Part shown: positions 44,754-53,918 of the stretch, in pieces
Layout: every line of letters starts with the position of its first letter
How positions within the stretch are numbered: position 1 is the stretch's first letter
Source of the DNA: Neorhizobium sp. NCHU2750
Lineage (GTDB): Bacteria > Pseudomonadota > Alphaproteobacteria > Rhizobiales > Rhizobiaceae
DNA length: 64,000 bases
Assembly (NCBI RefSeq): GCF_003597675.1
Contig: NZ_CP030827.1
Location: 1,612,001-1,676,000 of the forward strand
Direction: 5' to 3'
Made by a program: the position numbers and the translations under genes
The notes under the pieces: model-generated
Seen by the model: only the letters and a program-made list of their open reading frames with translations
Told to the model about the DNA's origin: nothing
Databases searched by the model: none

Positions 44754-45800
44754 TTAATCCTTCGGCCCCATCGCCGACCATGTCGGGCCATCCATGCTCT
44801 GCAGCAATTCCGGGGCGACGCCGTCGATGCGGGCCAGAACCGATTTGGCGAGTTCGCGGCCGGCATGGCGGACGTCTTCCGTCACGGTCAGCATTTCCGG
44901 CCGGATCCAGTTGAGGAAATCCGCAGACTGTTTGGACACGACATCGATATCGTTCCCGAGCCTGCGCCCGGCCGCCTCTATCCCGGCGATCAGCGCGATC
45001 GAGGACGAGCCGCTCAGGGATACGATCCCGTCCGGCGGTTCGGGGAGGCGCGACAGCCGCTCGGCATAGGCGCGCAGTTCCTCAAGCGGCGTCTCGGTGG
45101 TCATGCGCCCCATCGACACTTCGGTGATCTGAAAATCCGCCAGTCCGCGCTCGAAGCCGATCCGGCTATGGATGTGGTAGGAAAACCGGCTGAGCGGTGC
45201 CAATAACGCGATCCGCCTGCGGCCGCGCCGTGCGAGGCGCTCGACGGCCTGATAGACATAGGCCTCGTTGTCGAAATCATGGAACGGATGGGCAATGCCC
45301 ATATCGGTGCGTCCATGGGTGACGAAGGGCAGGTTGCGCTCCGTCATCAGCAGCACCCGCGGATCTTCCGGCTCGATCCGTGAAATGATCACCCCGTCGG
45401 CCGAACCGGTATCGAGGATATAGCGAACCGGCACCATCGGGTCCTTCTCGAAGGAATGCGGCGTCACCACGAGGTGATACTGCGTGCCCCCCAGCACTTC
45501 CGAAATGCCCTGAACCATCTGGTTGGTGAAACCCATCAGTTCCTGCTCGATGCTCAAGACCAGCGCGATCACGTTGGTCTTGCCGGTTCGCAGCCGCACG
45601 CCGGCGCGGTTCGGCTGGTAGCCGAGCTGGCGGGCGACCAGCCGCACCCGTTCCTTCGTCTCAGCACCGATATCCGGGGCATCCTTCAGCGCCCGGGAAA
45701 CGGTGGTGATGCCGAGCCCGGTCATGTAGGCGATGGTCTTCAGCGTCGGGCGTTCGCCAGCCGCGAGACCCGCCTTCGTCGTTTTCGTCTTCTCGTCCAT
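44754..45800 (-). CDS. LacI-family transcriptional regulator
   Basis: 348 residues. The N-terminal helix-turn-helix and hinge are [49 protein letters not shown]. The rest is a periplasmic-binding-protein-like effector domain ([40 protein letters not shown]). It is divergent from the sugar ABC operon across 360 bases that contain two palindromes of LacI-operator type. It probably represses that operon until a mannoside or derived sugar binds. Confidence 0.92.
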   Translation of the reverse strand: MDEKTKTTKAGLAAGERPTLKTIAYMTGLGITTVSRALKDAPDIGAETKERVRLVARQLGYQPNRAGVRLRTGKTNVIALVLSIEQELMGFTNQMVQGISEVLGGTQYHLVVTPHSFEKDPMVPVRYILDTGSADGVIISRIEPEDPRVLLMTERNLPFVTHGRTDMGIAHPFHDFDNEAYVYQAVERLARRGRRRIALLAPLSRFSYHIHSRIGFERGLADFQITEVSMGRMTTETPLEELRAYAERLSRLPEPPDGIVSLSGSSSIALIAGIEAAGRRLGNDIDVVSKQSADFLNWIRPEMLTVTEDVRHAGRELAKSVLARIDGVAPELLQSMDGPTWSAMGPKD

Positions 45801-45868
45801 CGCGTGCTCGCACCAAAGGCGTCCATTTGGCCGCCGGATACTTCATTATCGCCTAATACGGCAAAAAT

Positions 45869-45882
45869 CTGTAACGTTACAG
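45869..45882. promoter_or_regulatory. LacI-type operator 1
   Basis: CTGTAACGTTACAG is a perfect 14-bp palindrome with a central CG, the form bound by LacI-family dimers. It lies 69 bases upstream of the regulator start. Confidence 0.75.
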
Positions 45883-46132
45883 GTAAATTTCAATCGGCTC
45901 TGTCAAAAGTTGTTTGATCGCTGCAACCATGAGGACGCAGGACGCAGGTGCATATATTTTTGTGCGATTGCGAAAATATATTGCACTGGATCGATCTATA
46001 GCCTGAAAAAATGAGAATTTTCCTTGCCATCCTTGGGAGCGACGCACAATCTAAAGTTGATGAAAATAGCTTGCTGCAATTTATTTACCCTGTCGGGGTT
46101 GCCACACGTCGGCAATTGCCTTAGCTTTTTAC

Positions 46133-46146
46133 TGCAACGTTTCAGT
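46133..46146. promoter_or_regulatory. LacI-type operator 2
   Basis: CTGCAACGTTTCAG shares 12 of 14 positions with operator 1, including the central AACGTT. It lies 15 bases before the binding-protein start codon, where a bound repressor would block transcription. Confidence 0.65.
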
Positions 46147-46160
46147 GAGGGAGGAGACTC

Positions 46161-47393
46161 ATGCGTATTCGTGCATTCGCGGCCGTTCTGGCCACCACTG
46201 CGGCACTGCCATGCGCAGCATTTGCCGCCGATCTCGAAGTCACCCATTGGTGGACATCCGGCGGCGAGGCCGCAGCCGTCAAGGAACTGGCCAAGGCATT
46301 CGATGCGACCGGCAACAAATGGGTTGATGGCGCCATTGCAGGCTCGGGCAGCACCGCGCGCCCGATCATGATCAGCCGCATTACCGGCGGCGACCCGATG
46401 GGCGCCACCCAGTTCAACCATGGTCGCCAGGCCGAGGAACTGGTTGAGGCCGGCCTGATGCGCGACCTCAACGATGTGGCCGAGAAGGGCAATTGGAAGA
46501 ACGTCATCAAGCCGGCAAGCCTGCTGGACAGTTGCACCTATGAAGGCAAGATCTATTGCGCGCCGGTCAACATCCATTCCTGGCAATGGCTGTGGCTGTC
46601 GAATGCCGCCTTCGAAAAGGCCGGCGTGCCGGTACCGAAGGACTGGAACGAATTCGTCGCCGCAGGTCCGGCATTGAAGAAGGCGGGCATCCAGCCGCTG
46701 GCGTTGGGCGGCCAGCCCTGGCAGGCGAACGGCCTGTTCGACACGCTGGTTCTGGCGATCGGTGGCACCGATCTCTACAACAAGGTCTACAAGGACAAGG
46801 ACGAGGATGCTGCGGCAGGTCCCGACATGGCCAAGATCTTCGCGGCCGCCGATACGGCCCGTCAGCTTGCCCAGGGCTCCAATGTGCAGGACTGGAACCA
46901 GGCAACCAATCTCGTCCTAACCGGCAAGGCCGGTGGCCAGGTCATGGGCGACTGGGCACAGGGCGAATTCCAGATCGCCAACAAGGTTGCCGGCAAGGAT
47001 TACAGCTGCCTGCCGGGCCTCGGCCTCAACCAGGTTCTGGCAACCGGCGGCGATGCCATCTACTTCCCGCTTTTGAAGGATGAGGCGAAGTCCAAGGCGC
47101 AGGAAGTTCTGGCCGAGACGATCGTCGCCCCCAAGACCCAGGTGGCCTTCAACCTCAAGAAGGGATCGGTTCCGATCCGTGGCGACATCGATTTGGCCGC
47201 GGCCAATGACTGCATGAAGAAGGGCATCGAGATCATCTCCAAGGGCGGTGTCGCGACAAGCACCGACCAGCTCGTGTCCGCCGACACGCAGAAACAGAAG
47301 GAGGATCTGATGGCCGAATTTTTCGCCAATACGTCGATGACGCCGGAAGCGGCCCAGAAGCGCTTTGCCGACATCATCGGTTCGGCCGACTGA
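46161..47393 (+). CDS. Sugar ABC transporter, periplasmic binding protein
   Basis: 410 residues. The signal peptide MRIRAFAAVLATTAALPCAAFA is followed by a family 1 extracellular solute-binding fold (LEVTHWWTSGGEAAAVKELAKAF, NWKNVIKPASLLDSCTYEGKIYCAPVNIHSWQWLWLS). GAGGGAGGAGA precedes the ATG. It captures an oligosaccharide or glycoside; the beta-mannosidase in the same operon points to a beta-mannoside. Cysteines C-x8-C in the first domain may pair. Confidence 0.9.
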   Translation: MRIRAFAAVLATTAALPCAAFAADLEVTHWWTSGGEAAAVKELAKAFDATGNKWVDGAIAGSGSTARPIMISRITGGDPMGATQFNHGRQAEELVEAGLMRDLNDVAEKGNWKNVIKPASLLDSCTYEGKIYCAPVNIHSWQWLWLSNAAFEKAGVPVPKDWNEFVAAGPALKKAGIQPLALGGQPWQANGLFDTLVLAIGGTDLYNKVYKDKDEDAAAGPDMAKIFAAADTARQLAQGSNVQDWNQATNLVLTGKAGGQVMGDWAQGEFQIANKVAGKDYSCLPGLGLNQVLATGGDAIYFPLLKDEAKSKAQEVLAETIVAPKTQVAFNLKKGSVPIRGDIDLAAANDCMKKGIEIISKGGVATSTDQLVSADTQKQKEDLMAEFFANTSMTPEAAQKRFADIIGSAD

Positions 47394-47496
47394 TCCGTTC
47401 GTCGCCATTCCGACGCGTACCGGTCCCGCCCAGAACCACCTGGCGCGGGACCGGAGGAGGGGCTGCGCGGCTGCGCATGCCTATCGAGGAGGAAAC

Positions 47497-48462
47497 ATGT
47501 CTAATCCCGCGCCGTCTGCCGCACCCCGATCTGCCGCACCACCCTCTGCCGCACCAATGAGGTCCCCGTCGAAGAAATCCGGCCGTCCCAACCAGCTTTT
47601 CCGCAATCTCAATTCCAAGATTGCGCTGACCCCGATGATCCTGGTTGCGACCGTCATCTTCTTCGGTGGCACGATCTGGACCGTGGTCTATTCCTTCACC
47701 AATTCGCGCCTTCTTCCGCGGGCAAGCTTTGTCGGTCTTGATCAGTATCAGCGCCTCTGGGCCTCATCGCGCTGGATCGTCTCGATCGAGAACCTGGCGA
47801 TCTACGGCATCCTGTCCTTGATCTTCTCGCTCGTCATCGGCTTCATCCTGGCGGCCCTGATGGACCAGAAGATCCGCTTCGAAAGCGCTTTCCGTACCAT
47901 CTTTCTCTATCCCTTCGCGCTGTCATTCATCGTCACCGGCCTTGTCTGGCAATGGATACTCAATCCGGAATTCGGCGTGCAGGGCATCGTCCGTTCGCTC
48001 GGCTGGGAAAGCTTCACCTTCGATCCGCTCTACAATCCCGATATCGTCATCTACGGCATCCTGATCGCCGGCCTCTGGCAGGGGACGGGGCTCGTCATGT
48101 GTCTGATGCTCGCCGGCCTGCGCGGCATAGACGAGGATATCTGGAAGGCCGCCCGCGTCGACGGCATACCCATGTGGCGCACCTATCTCTTCGTCGTCAT
48201 CCCGATGATGCGCCCCGTCTTCATCACCACGCTGGTCATCATCGGCAGCGGCATCGTCAAGCTCTACGATCTCGTCGTCGCCCAGACCTCCGGTGGCCCC
48301 GGCAATGCGTCGGAAGTGCCGGCCAAATACGTCTACGACTACATGTTCCAGGCGCAGAACCTGGGGCAGGGCTTTGCCGCCTCCACCATGATGCTGCTCA
48401 CCGTCGCCATCATCGTCGTTCCCTGGGCCTATCTCGAATTCGGAGGCTGGAAACGTGGCTGA
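47497..48462 (+). CDS. Sugar ABC transporter permease (MalF/UgpA type)
   Basis: 321 residues. An Ala/Pro/Ser-rich cytoplasmic N-terminus (SAAPRSAAPPSAAPM) precedes six membrane segments, starting with LTPMILVATVIFFGGTIWTVVYSF. The EAA-type loop is DEDIWKAARVDGIPMWRTYLFVVIPMM. AGGAGGAAAC precedes the ATG. It ends in an eight-base overlap with the second permease gene. Confidence 0.92.
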   Translation: MSNPAPSAAPRSAAPPSAAPMRSPSKKSGRPNQLFRNLNSKIALTPMILVATVIFFGGTIWTVVYSFTNSRLLPRASFVGLDQYQRLWASSRWIVSIENLAIYGILSLIFSLVIGFILAALMDQKIRFESAFRTIFLYPFALSFIVTGLVWQWILNPEFGVQGIVRSLGWESFTFDPLYNPDIVIYGILIAGLWQGTGLVMCLMLAGLRGIDEDIWKAARVDGIPMWRTYLFVVIPMMRPVFITTLVIIGSGIVKLYDLVVAQTSGGPGNASEVPAKYVYDYMFQAQNLGQGFAASTMMLLTVAIIVVPWAYLEFGGWKRG

Positions 48463-49417
48463 TATCTCCGCTCTCAACACCACCGCGATGGGCCGCAATG
48501 CGCCGGCAATCCGAAATGAAGCGCCGGGCCGTGCCCTGTCCGGGCCGCGTGGCAAACGGCCGAAGCGGGTCCTGTCGCGCCGCAATATCGTTCTCTACGG
48601 GCTGCTCGGACTTGCGGCACTCTATTACCTTCTGCCGCTCTATGTGATGGTCGTCACTTCGCTGAAGGGCATGCCGGAAATCCGCCTCGGCAATATCTTT
48701 TCCCCGCCGATGCAGATTACTTTCCAGCCCTGGCTCAAGGCATGGGCAGAGGCCTGCACGGGGCTGAACTGCGATGGCCTGTCGCGCGGTTTCGGCAATT
48801 CGGTGCGCATTCTCGTGCCCTCCGTCATCGTCTCGATCGCGGTCGCCTCGGTGAGCGGTTATGCGCTGGCCAACTGGCGCTTCAAGGGGTCCGAACTGTT
48901 CTTCTCGGTGCTGATCGTCGGCGCCTTCATTCCCTATCAGGTGATGATCTACCCGATCGTCATCATCCTGCGCGAGATCGGTATCTACGGCTCGCTGACC
49001 GGTCTTGTCGTCGTCCACACCATCTTCGGCATGCCGATCCTCACACTTCTGTTCAGGAATTATTTCGCCGGCCTGCCGGAGGAATTGTTCAAGGCGGCGC
49101 GCATCGACGGTGCCGGCTTCTGGCAGATCTACGGCCGCATCATGCTGCCCATGTCGCTGCCGATCTTCGTCGTCGCCATCATCATTCAGGTCACCGGCAT
49201 CTGGAACGATTTTCTCTTCGGCGTCGTCTTCACCCGTCCCGATACCTATCCGATGACCGTCCAGCTCAATAACATCGTCAACTCCGTCCAGGGAGTGAAG
49301 GAATACAACGTCAACATGGCGGCAACCCTGCTCACCGGCGCCGTTCCGCTGATCGTCTATTTCGTTTCCGGCCGGCTGTTCGTGCGCGGCATCGCCGCCG
49401 GCGCAGTAAAGGGGTAA
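48455..49417 (+). CDS. Sugar ABC transporter permease (MalG/UgpE type)
   Basis: 320 residues. A polar N-terminus is followed by six membrane segments (ALYYLLPLYVMVVTSLKGMPEIRLG, SVIVSIAVASVSGYALANW, and others). The EAA-type loop is LPEELFKAARIDGAGFWQIYGRIMLPMSLP. It forms the heterodimeric channel with the preceding permease. Confidence 0.92.
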   Translation: MADISALNTTAMGRNAPAIRNEAPGRALSGPRGKRPKRVLSRRNIVLYGLLGLAALYYLLPLYVMVVTSLKGMPEIRLGNIFSPPMQITFQPWLKAWAEACTGLNCDGLSRGFGNSVRILVPSVIVSIAVASVSGYALANWRFKGSELFFSVLIVGAFIPYQVMIYPIVIILREIGIYGSLTGLVVVHTIFGMPILTLLFRNYFAGLPEELFKAARIDGAGFWQIYGRIMLPMSLPIFVVAIIIQVTGIWNDFLFGVVFTRPDTYPMTVQLNNIVNSVQGVKEYNVNMAATLLTGAVPLIVYFVSGRLFVRGIAAGAVKG

Positions 49418-49423
49418 GCCTTG

Positions 49424-50521
49424 ATGACCGACCTCTCTCATTCCGTTTCCATCCGCGACCTGACGCTCTCCTTCGGGGCCGTCACGGTGCTCGAAAATCT
49501 CAATCTCGATATCCATGACGGCGAATTCCTCGTCCTGCTCGGATCCTCCGGCTGCGGCAAGTCCACGCTTTTGAACTGCATCGCCGGCCTGCTGGAGCCG
49601 ACCGACGGCCAGATCTTCATCAAGGAGAAGAACGTCACCTGGGAAGAGCCGAAGGATCGCGGCATCGGCATGGTCTTCCAGTCCTACGCGCTCTATCCGC
49701 AGATGACGGTCGAAAAGAACCTCTCCTTCGGCCTCAAGGTCGCCGGCATGCCGAAGGAGGAGATCGACAAGCGCATCGCCCGCGCCGCCGGCATATTGCA
49801 GATCGAGCCGCTGTTGCAGCGCAAGCCCGCCGCGCTCTCCGGCGGCCAGCGTCAGCGCGTCGCGATCGGCCGCGCGCTTGTCCGCGATGTCGATGTCTTC
49901 CTGTTCGACGAGCCGCTTTCCAATCTCGATGCGAAACTGCGTTCCGAACTGCGCGTCGAGATCAAGCGCCTGCACCAGTCGCTGAAGAACACGATGATCT
50001 ACGTCACCCACGACCAGATCGAGGCACTGACGCTGGCTGACCGTATCGCCATCATGAAGAGCGGGGTCATCCAGCAGCTGGACGACCCGATCACCATCTA
50101 CAACCGCCCGAGAAACCGGTTCGTCGCCGGTTTCATCGGCTCGCCCTCGATGAATTTTCTCTCCGGCGAACTTGCGGATGAGGGCGGTCAAAAAGTCTTC
50201 CGCACCAATGGCGTCAGCATTTCACTTGCCGGCTATGAGGCATCAGAACCGCTGGCGGCCGGCCGCAAGGTCGTGCTCGGCCTGCGTCCCGAACATATCA
50301 AGGTCGATCGTGACGAGCCGGGCGGGCAAGCCCATGAGGCGATCGTCGATATCGAGGAGCCGATGGGCGCCGACAACCTGATCTGGCTGAAACTTGCCGG
50401 CCACACGATCTCGGTCCGCATCGGCGGCGCGCGGCGCTATGCGGTCGGCTCCAGGGTGCGCCTCGGCTTCGACATGACCATGGCCTCGCTTTTCGATGCA
50501 ACGACGGAGGAGCGGATCTGA
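49424..50521 (+). CDS. Sugar ABC transporter ATPase (UgpC/MsmK type)
   Basis: 365 residues. Walker A is LGSSGCGKST, the signature is ALSGGQRQRVAIGRAL and Walker B is VFLFDEPLSNLDAKLR. The C-terminal TOBE/OB regulatory domain (about 240-365) is typical of carbohydrate importers. The ATG at 49424 has AAGGGG at a normal distance. Its TGA overlaps the ATG of a 34-codon linking frame that leads into the mannosidase gene. Confidence 0.93.
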   Translation: MTDLSHSVSIRDLTLSFGAVTVLENLNLDIHDGEFLVLLGSSGCGKSTLLNCIAGLLEPTDGQIFIKEKNVTWEEPKDRGIGMVFQSYALYPQMTVEKNLSFGLKVAGMPKEEIDKRIARAAGILQIEPLLQRKPAALSGGQRQRVAIGRALVRDVDVFLFDEPLSNLDAKLRSELRVEIKRLHQSLKNTMIYVTHDQIEALTLADRIAIMKSGVIQQLDDPITIYNRPRNRFVAGFIGSPSMNFLSGELADEGGQKVFRTNGVSISLAGYEASEPLAAGRKVVLGLRPEHIKVDRDEPGGQAHEAIVDIEEPMGADNLIWLKLAGHTISVRIGGARRYAVGSRVRLGFDMTMASLFDATTEERI

Positions 50522-50625
50522 TGGCAGCCCTTCGCCCGAGCTTCAATCCCCGCCTGATCGGCCGCCCGGCGCCCCGCCAGGAGCGGCGTCCGGATATCAA
50601 GACCGCCGTGAGGCTGAATTCATGA
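50521..50625 (+). CDS. Possible 34-residue linking peptide between ATPase and mannosidase
   Basis: An ATG overlapping the ATPase stop (TGATG) opens a frame of 34 codons (MAALRPSFNPRLIGRPAPRQ then more basic residues). Its TGA overlaps the mannosidase start as ATGA. The product is short and basic, with no known domain. Its most likely use is to carry ribosomes between the two genes. It may equally be chance. Confidence 0.35.
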   Translation: MAALRPSFNPRLIGRPAPRQERRPDIKTAVRLNS

Positions 50626-53102
50626 CCAGCATTCCGCTTTCCGGAGAGTGGCGGCTCTCGTCTCCCGACAATGCGCATGCCGCCACCATGCCGATCCCCG
50701 GCGACATCCACACGGCACTGAAAGTCGCCGGCATCATTCCCGACCCCTATCTCGGCCGCAACGAGAACGATGTCCAATGGGTCGCGCATCAGGACTGGCA
50801 GATCGAACGGAGCGTCGTGATCGATGATCCGGGCGGCGCCTGGTATCTCGACATCACCTATCTCGATACGGTGGCGATCGTCTTCGTCAACGACGTGCCG
50901 GTTCTCTCTGCCGACAACTGCTTTCGCCGCTACCGGCCGGATGTTTCGGCCGCCCTGAAACCCGGCGAAAACACCATCCGCATCCTTTTCCACTCCAACA
51001 TCAGGGCCGGCGCCGAACGTCAGGCGAAACAGCCCTTCTACATCCCGTTCTCGAAAAACTGCCCGATCCCGGACGGCAACATGCTGCGCAAGCCGCAATG
51101 CCATTTCGGCTGGGACTGGAACCTCGCCGTGGCGCCGCTCGGCCTCTATGGCGAGATCGCCCTGAAGCGGCTGGAGACGGCGCGTATCGAACATGTCGTC
51201 ACCGAACAGAGACATCACGAGGACGGCTCGGTCGATCTGCATGTCTGTGTCTCGTTCTTCGCCGATGCGCCGGGCGTCATCCCGGTCCATCTCGAACTTG
51301 GCCTTGAACTTGGCCAAGAACTCGGCTCCGATCTGGATGACGAGCGTCTGCGTCTCGATTGCGGCATGCGGCCGGGCGAAAACACGGTGCACCATGTCTT
51401 CCATCTCGAGACGCCAAAGCTCTGGTGGCCGGCCGGCAGTGGCGGACAGGCGCTGTACCGGCTCACCATCGAGACACCGTCCGAGACGATCACCCGCCAG
51501 ATCGGCCTGCGCACCGTCGAGCTTGTGACCGACAGGGACGAGGCCGGTAGCCGCTTCGCCTTCCGCATCAACGGCCGCGAAATCTTCTGCCGCGGCGCCA
51601 ACTGGATCCCCGCCGATGCGCTGTTTTCGCTGACCACCCCGGAGAAGACCGAGGACCTGCTGCAATCGGCCGTCGAGGCCAATATGAACATGATCCGCAT
51701 CTGGGGCGGCGGCTTTTACGAAGACGATCATTTCTACGACCTCTGCGACCGGCTCGGCCTGATGGTCTGGCAGGATTTCCAGTTCGCCTGCAACATCTAT
51801 CCCTCGACACCGGATTTCCTCGACAATGTCGAACACGAGGTCGAGTACCAGACGAAGCGGCTGATCTCGCATCCCTCGATCGTGCTCTGGTGCGGCGATA
51901 ACGAACTGGTCGGCGCTCTCGGCTGGTATGAGGAGACCCGCAGCAATCGCGATCGCTACCTCGTCTCCTACGACCGCCTCAACCACACGATCGAGCGGGC
52001 GATGAAGAAGGCGGTGCCCCAGGCGATCTGGTGGCCGTCGAGCCCGGCCTCGGGCTATCTCGATTACGGCGATGCCTGGCACGCTGATGGCTCCGGCGAC
52101 ATGCATTTCTGGTCCGTCTGGCACGAGAACAAGCCGTTTGAACACTACCGCGATGTCAAGCCGCGATTCTGCTCCGAATTCGGCTTCCAGTCCTATACGT
52201 CGCTGCCTGTGATCCGCACCTATGCGGAGGAGAAGGACCTGAACATTGCCTCGCCGGTGATGGAACATCACCAGCGCAATGTCGGCGGCAATGAGCGCAT
52301 CGCCGCCACCATGTTCCGCAATTTCCGCTTCCCAAGGGACTTTGCCAATTTCGTCTATCTGAGCCAGGTCCAGCAGGGCGTGGCGATCAGGACGGCGGTC
52401 GATTACTGGCGTTCGCTCAAGCCCCATTGCATGGGCACGCTCTACTGGCAGCTCAACGACACCTGGCCGGTCGCCTCCTGGGCAAGCCTCGATTACGGCG
52501 GCGGCTGGAAAGTGCTGCACTATATGGCCCGCCGTTTCTTCCAGCCGGTGACGGTCGCCGCGATACCATCGGATGACGGCCGCGAAATCCGCTTGTCGCT
52601 GGTCAACGATACGGCAGAAGACGTCTCGGTGACGCTCGACATCTCGCTCCTGACGCTTTCGGGCGAGCGCCGTACACTCCGGAGCATCGACGCTTTCTGC
52701 CCCCCGGATAGGGCTGTCACGGCGACGACGATCGCTGCCGACACCATCCCGAAGGATTGCCTCCTCGCCTGGCGGTTCACCGCATCCGATGGCTCGGCAA
52801 GCGAGGGGCATCATGTGATGGAAAGCTACAAGGCGCTGGAACTTGCGCCATCAGGCGTCGAGTTTTGGGTTTCGTCCGCCGGCGCGGCGGACGATAAACC
52901 GGCCTATGACATTCTCGTCCAGTCGTCCGGACTGGCGCTCTTCGTCATGATCGAGAGTGACACGCCGGGCCGCTATTCCGACAACGCATTCGATCTTGCC
53001 GCCGGCGAAAACCGAAAGGTTCGCTTTACCCCTGGCGAGCCGGCGGCAGGCCCCCCGGTTTTCCGTATCTACGATCTTCAATCCTGCCAGTCGGCAGGTT
53101 GA
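50622..53102 (+). CDS. Beta-mannosidase (glycoside hydrolase family 2)
   Basis: 826 residues. It hydrolyses terminal beta-D-mannose from mannosides in the cytoplasm. The N-terminal jelly-roll domain (IPLSGEWRLSSPDNAHAATMPIPGDIHTAL) and FHLETPKLWWPAGSGGQALYRL are typical of the family. The catalytic acid/base is likely E428 in WCGDNEL and the nucleophile E519 in CSEFGFQS. No signal peptide is present. GAGG lies eight bases before the ATG. It follows the transporter genes in one operon, implying that intact mannosides are imported before cleavage. Confidence 0.9.
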   Translation: MTSIPLSGEWRLSSPDNAHAATMPIPGDIHTALKVAGIIPDPYLGRNENDVQWVAHQDWQIERSVVIDDPGGAWYLDITYLDTVAIVFVNDVPVLSADNCFRRYRPDVSAALKPGENTIRILFHSNIRAGAERQAKQPFYIPFSKNCPIPDGNMLRKPQCHFGWDWNLAVAPLGLYGEIALKRLETARIEHVVTEQRHHEDGSVDLHVCVSFFADAPGVIPVHLELGLELGQELGSDLDDERLRLDCGMRPGENTVHHVFHLETPKLWWPAGSGGQALYRLTIETPSETITRQIGLRTVELVTDRDEAGSRFAFRINGREIFCRGANWIPADALFSLTTPEKTEDLLQSAVEANMNMIRIWGGGFYEDDHFYDLCDRLGLMVWQDFQFACNIYPSTPDFLDNVEHEVEYQTKRLISHPSIVLWCGDNELVGALGWYEETRSNRDRYLVSYDRLNHTIERAMKKAVPQAIWWPSSPASGYLDYGDAWHADGSGDMHFWSVWHENKPFEHYRDVKPRFCSEFGFQSYTSLPVIRTYAEEKDLNIASPVMEHHQRNVGGNERIAATMFRNFRFPRDFANFVYLSQVQQGVAIRTAVDYWRSLKPHCMGTLYWQLNDTWPVASWASLDYGGGWKVLHYMARRFFQPVTVAAIPSDDGREIRLSLVNDTAEDVSVTLDISLLTLSGERRTLRSIDAFCPPDRAVTATTIAADTIPKDCLLAWRFTASDGSASEGHHVMESYKALELAPSGVEFWVSSAGAADDKPAYDILVQSSGLALFVMIESDTPGRYSDNAFDLAAGENRKVRFTPGEPAAGPPVFRIYDLQSCQSAG

Positions 53103-53125
53103 TATTTGATTTCAAGGAGGATGAC

Positions 53126-53890
53126 ATGACGACTTTGGGTTTCCAGCTCTATAGCGCTCGCAATTTCCCGCCGGTCTCGGACGTGCTGAAACTGGTTGCG
53201 AAAAACGGCTACAGCCAGGTGGAGGGCTATGGCGCGCTCTATGCGACGCTGGACGAGACAGCGCTGAAGGCCATGCGGGCAGAACTGGAGGCCAATGGCC
53301 TAACCATGCCGACCGGCCATTTCGGCATCGATCTCCTCGAAAACGAGCCTGAACAGGCATTGCTGATCGCCAAAACCCTCGGTGTCGAGGCGATCTACTG
53401 CCCTTACCTGATGCCGGATCAGCGTCCGACCGATGCGGCCGGCTGGTTCGCCTTCGGCAAGCAGCTCGCAGAGGCCGGCAAGCGCTATCAGGATGCCGGC
53501 TACCTGTTCGGCTGGCATAACCATGATTTCGAGTTCAAGCCGCTCTCCGATGGCTCGACCCCGCAGGAGCAGATCTTCGCCGGCGGGCCGGATCTCACCT
53601 GGGAAGCCGATATCGCCTGGGTCATCCGCGGTGGTGCCGATCCCTTCGCCTGGATCGAAAGCTACGGCCGCAAGATCACGGCAGTCCATGTCAAGGACAT
53701 CGCGCCGGCCGGCGAGAACAGGGATGAGGACGGCTGGGCCGATGTCGGGCAGGGCATGGTTCCGTGGAAGGATCTGATGGGCGCCTTGAGAACCAGCAGT
53801 TCAGCGAAATACTATGTGCTCGAACACGATAACCCGAAGGACATAGATCGCCTGGCATCCCGGTCCATGGCTGCCTTCAAGACCTATTGA
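53126..53890 (+). CDS. Sugar phosphate isomerase/epimerase-like TIM barrel
   Basis: 254 residues of the xylose-isomerase-like AP endonuclease 2 superfamily: LGFQLYSARNFPPVSDVL, AGYLFGWHNHDFEF, LTWEADIAWVIRGG and ITAVHVKDIAP carry the expected metal-binding Glu, His and Asp residues. AAGGAGG precedes the ATG. Paired with the next gene, a Gfo/Idh/MocA oxidoreductase, it may act on an oxidised sugar intermediate. Precise substrate unknown. Confidence 0.85.
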   Translation: MTTLGFQLYSARNFPPVSDVLKLVAKNGYSQVEGYGALYATLDETALKAMRAELEANGLTMPTGHFGIDLLENEPEQALLIAKTLGVEAIYCPYLMPDQRPTDAAGWFAFGKQLAEAGKRYQDAGYLFGWHNHDFEFKPLSDGSTPQEQIFAGGPDLTWEADIAWVIRGGADPFAWIESYGRKITAVHVKDIAPAGENRDEDGWADVGQGMVPWKDLMGALRTSSSAKYYVLEHDNPKDIDRLASRSMAAFKTY

Positions 53891-53918
53891 TCTCTTCATA
53901 TTCATCCGGAGTTTCAAC

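Larger units (their letters stand above)
45801..46160. promoter_or_regulatory. Divergent control region of lacI and the sugar ABC operon
   Basis: 360 bases of comparatively AT-rich DNA, without a supported gene. It contains two operator-like palindromes, one near the LacI gene and one directly ahead of the binding-protein gene. Confidence 0.7.

Noticed and set aside
50298..52814. Very long open frame on the minus strand across the mannosidase gene
   Set aside because: It mirrors the codon pattern of the real GH2 gene, contains no known domain and is a usual by-product of high GC at third positions.
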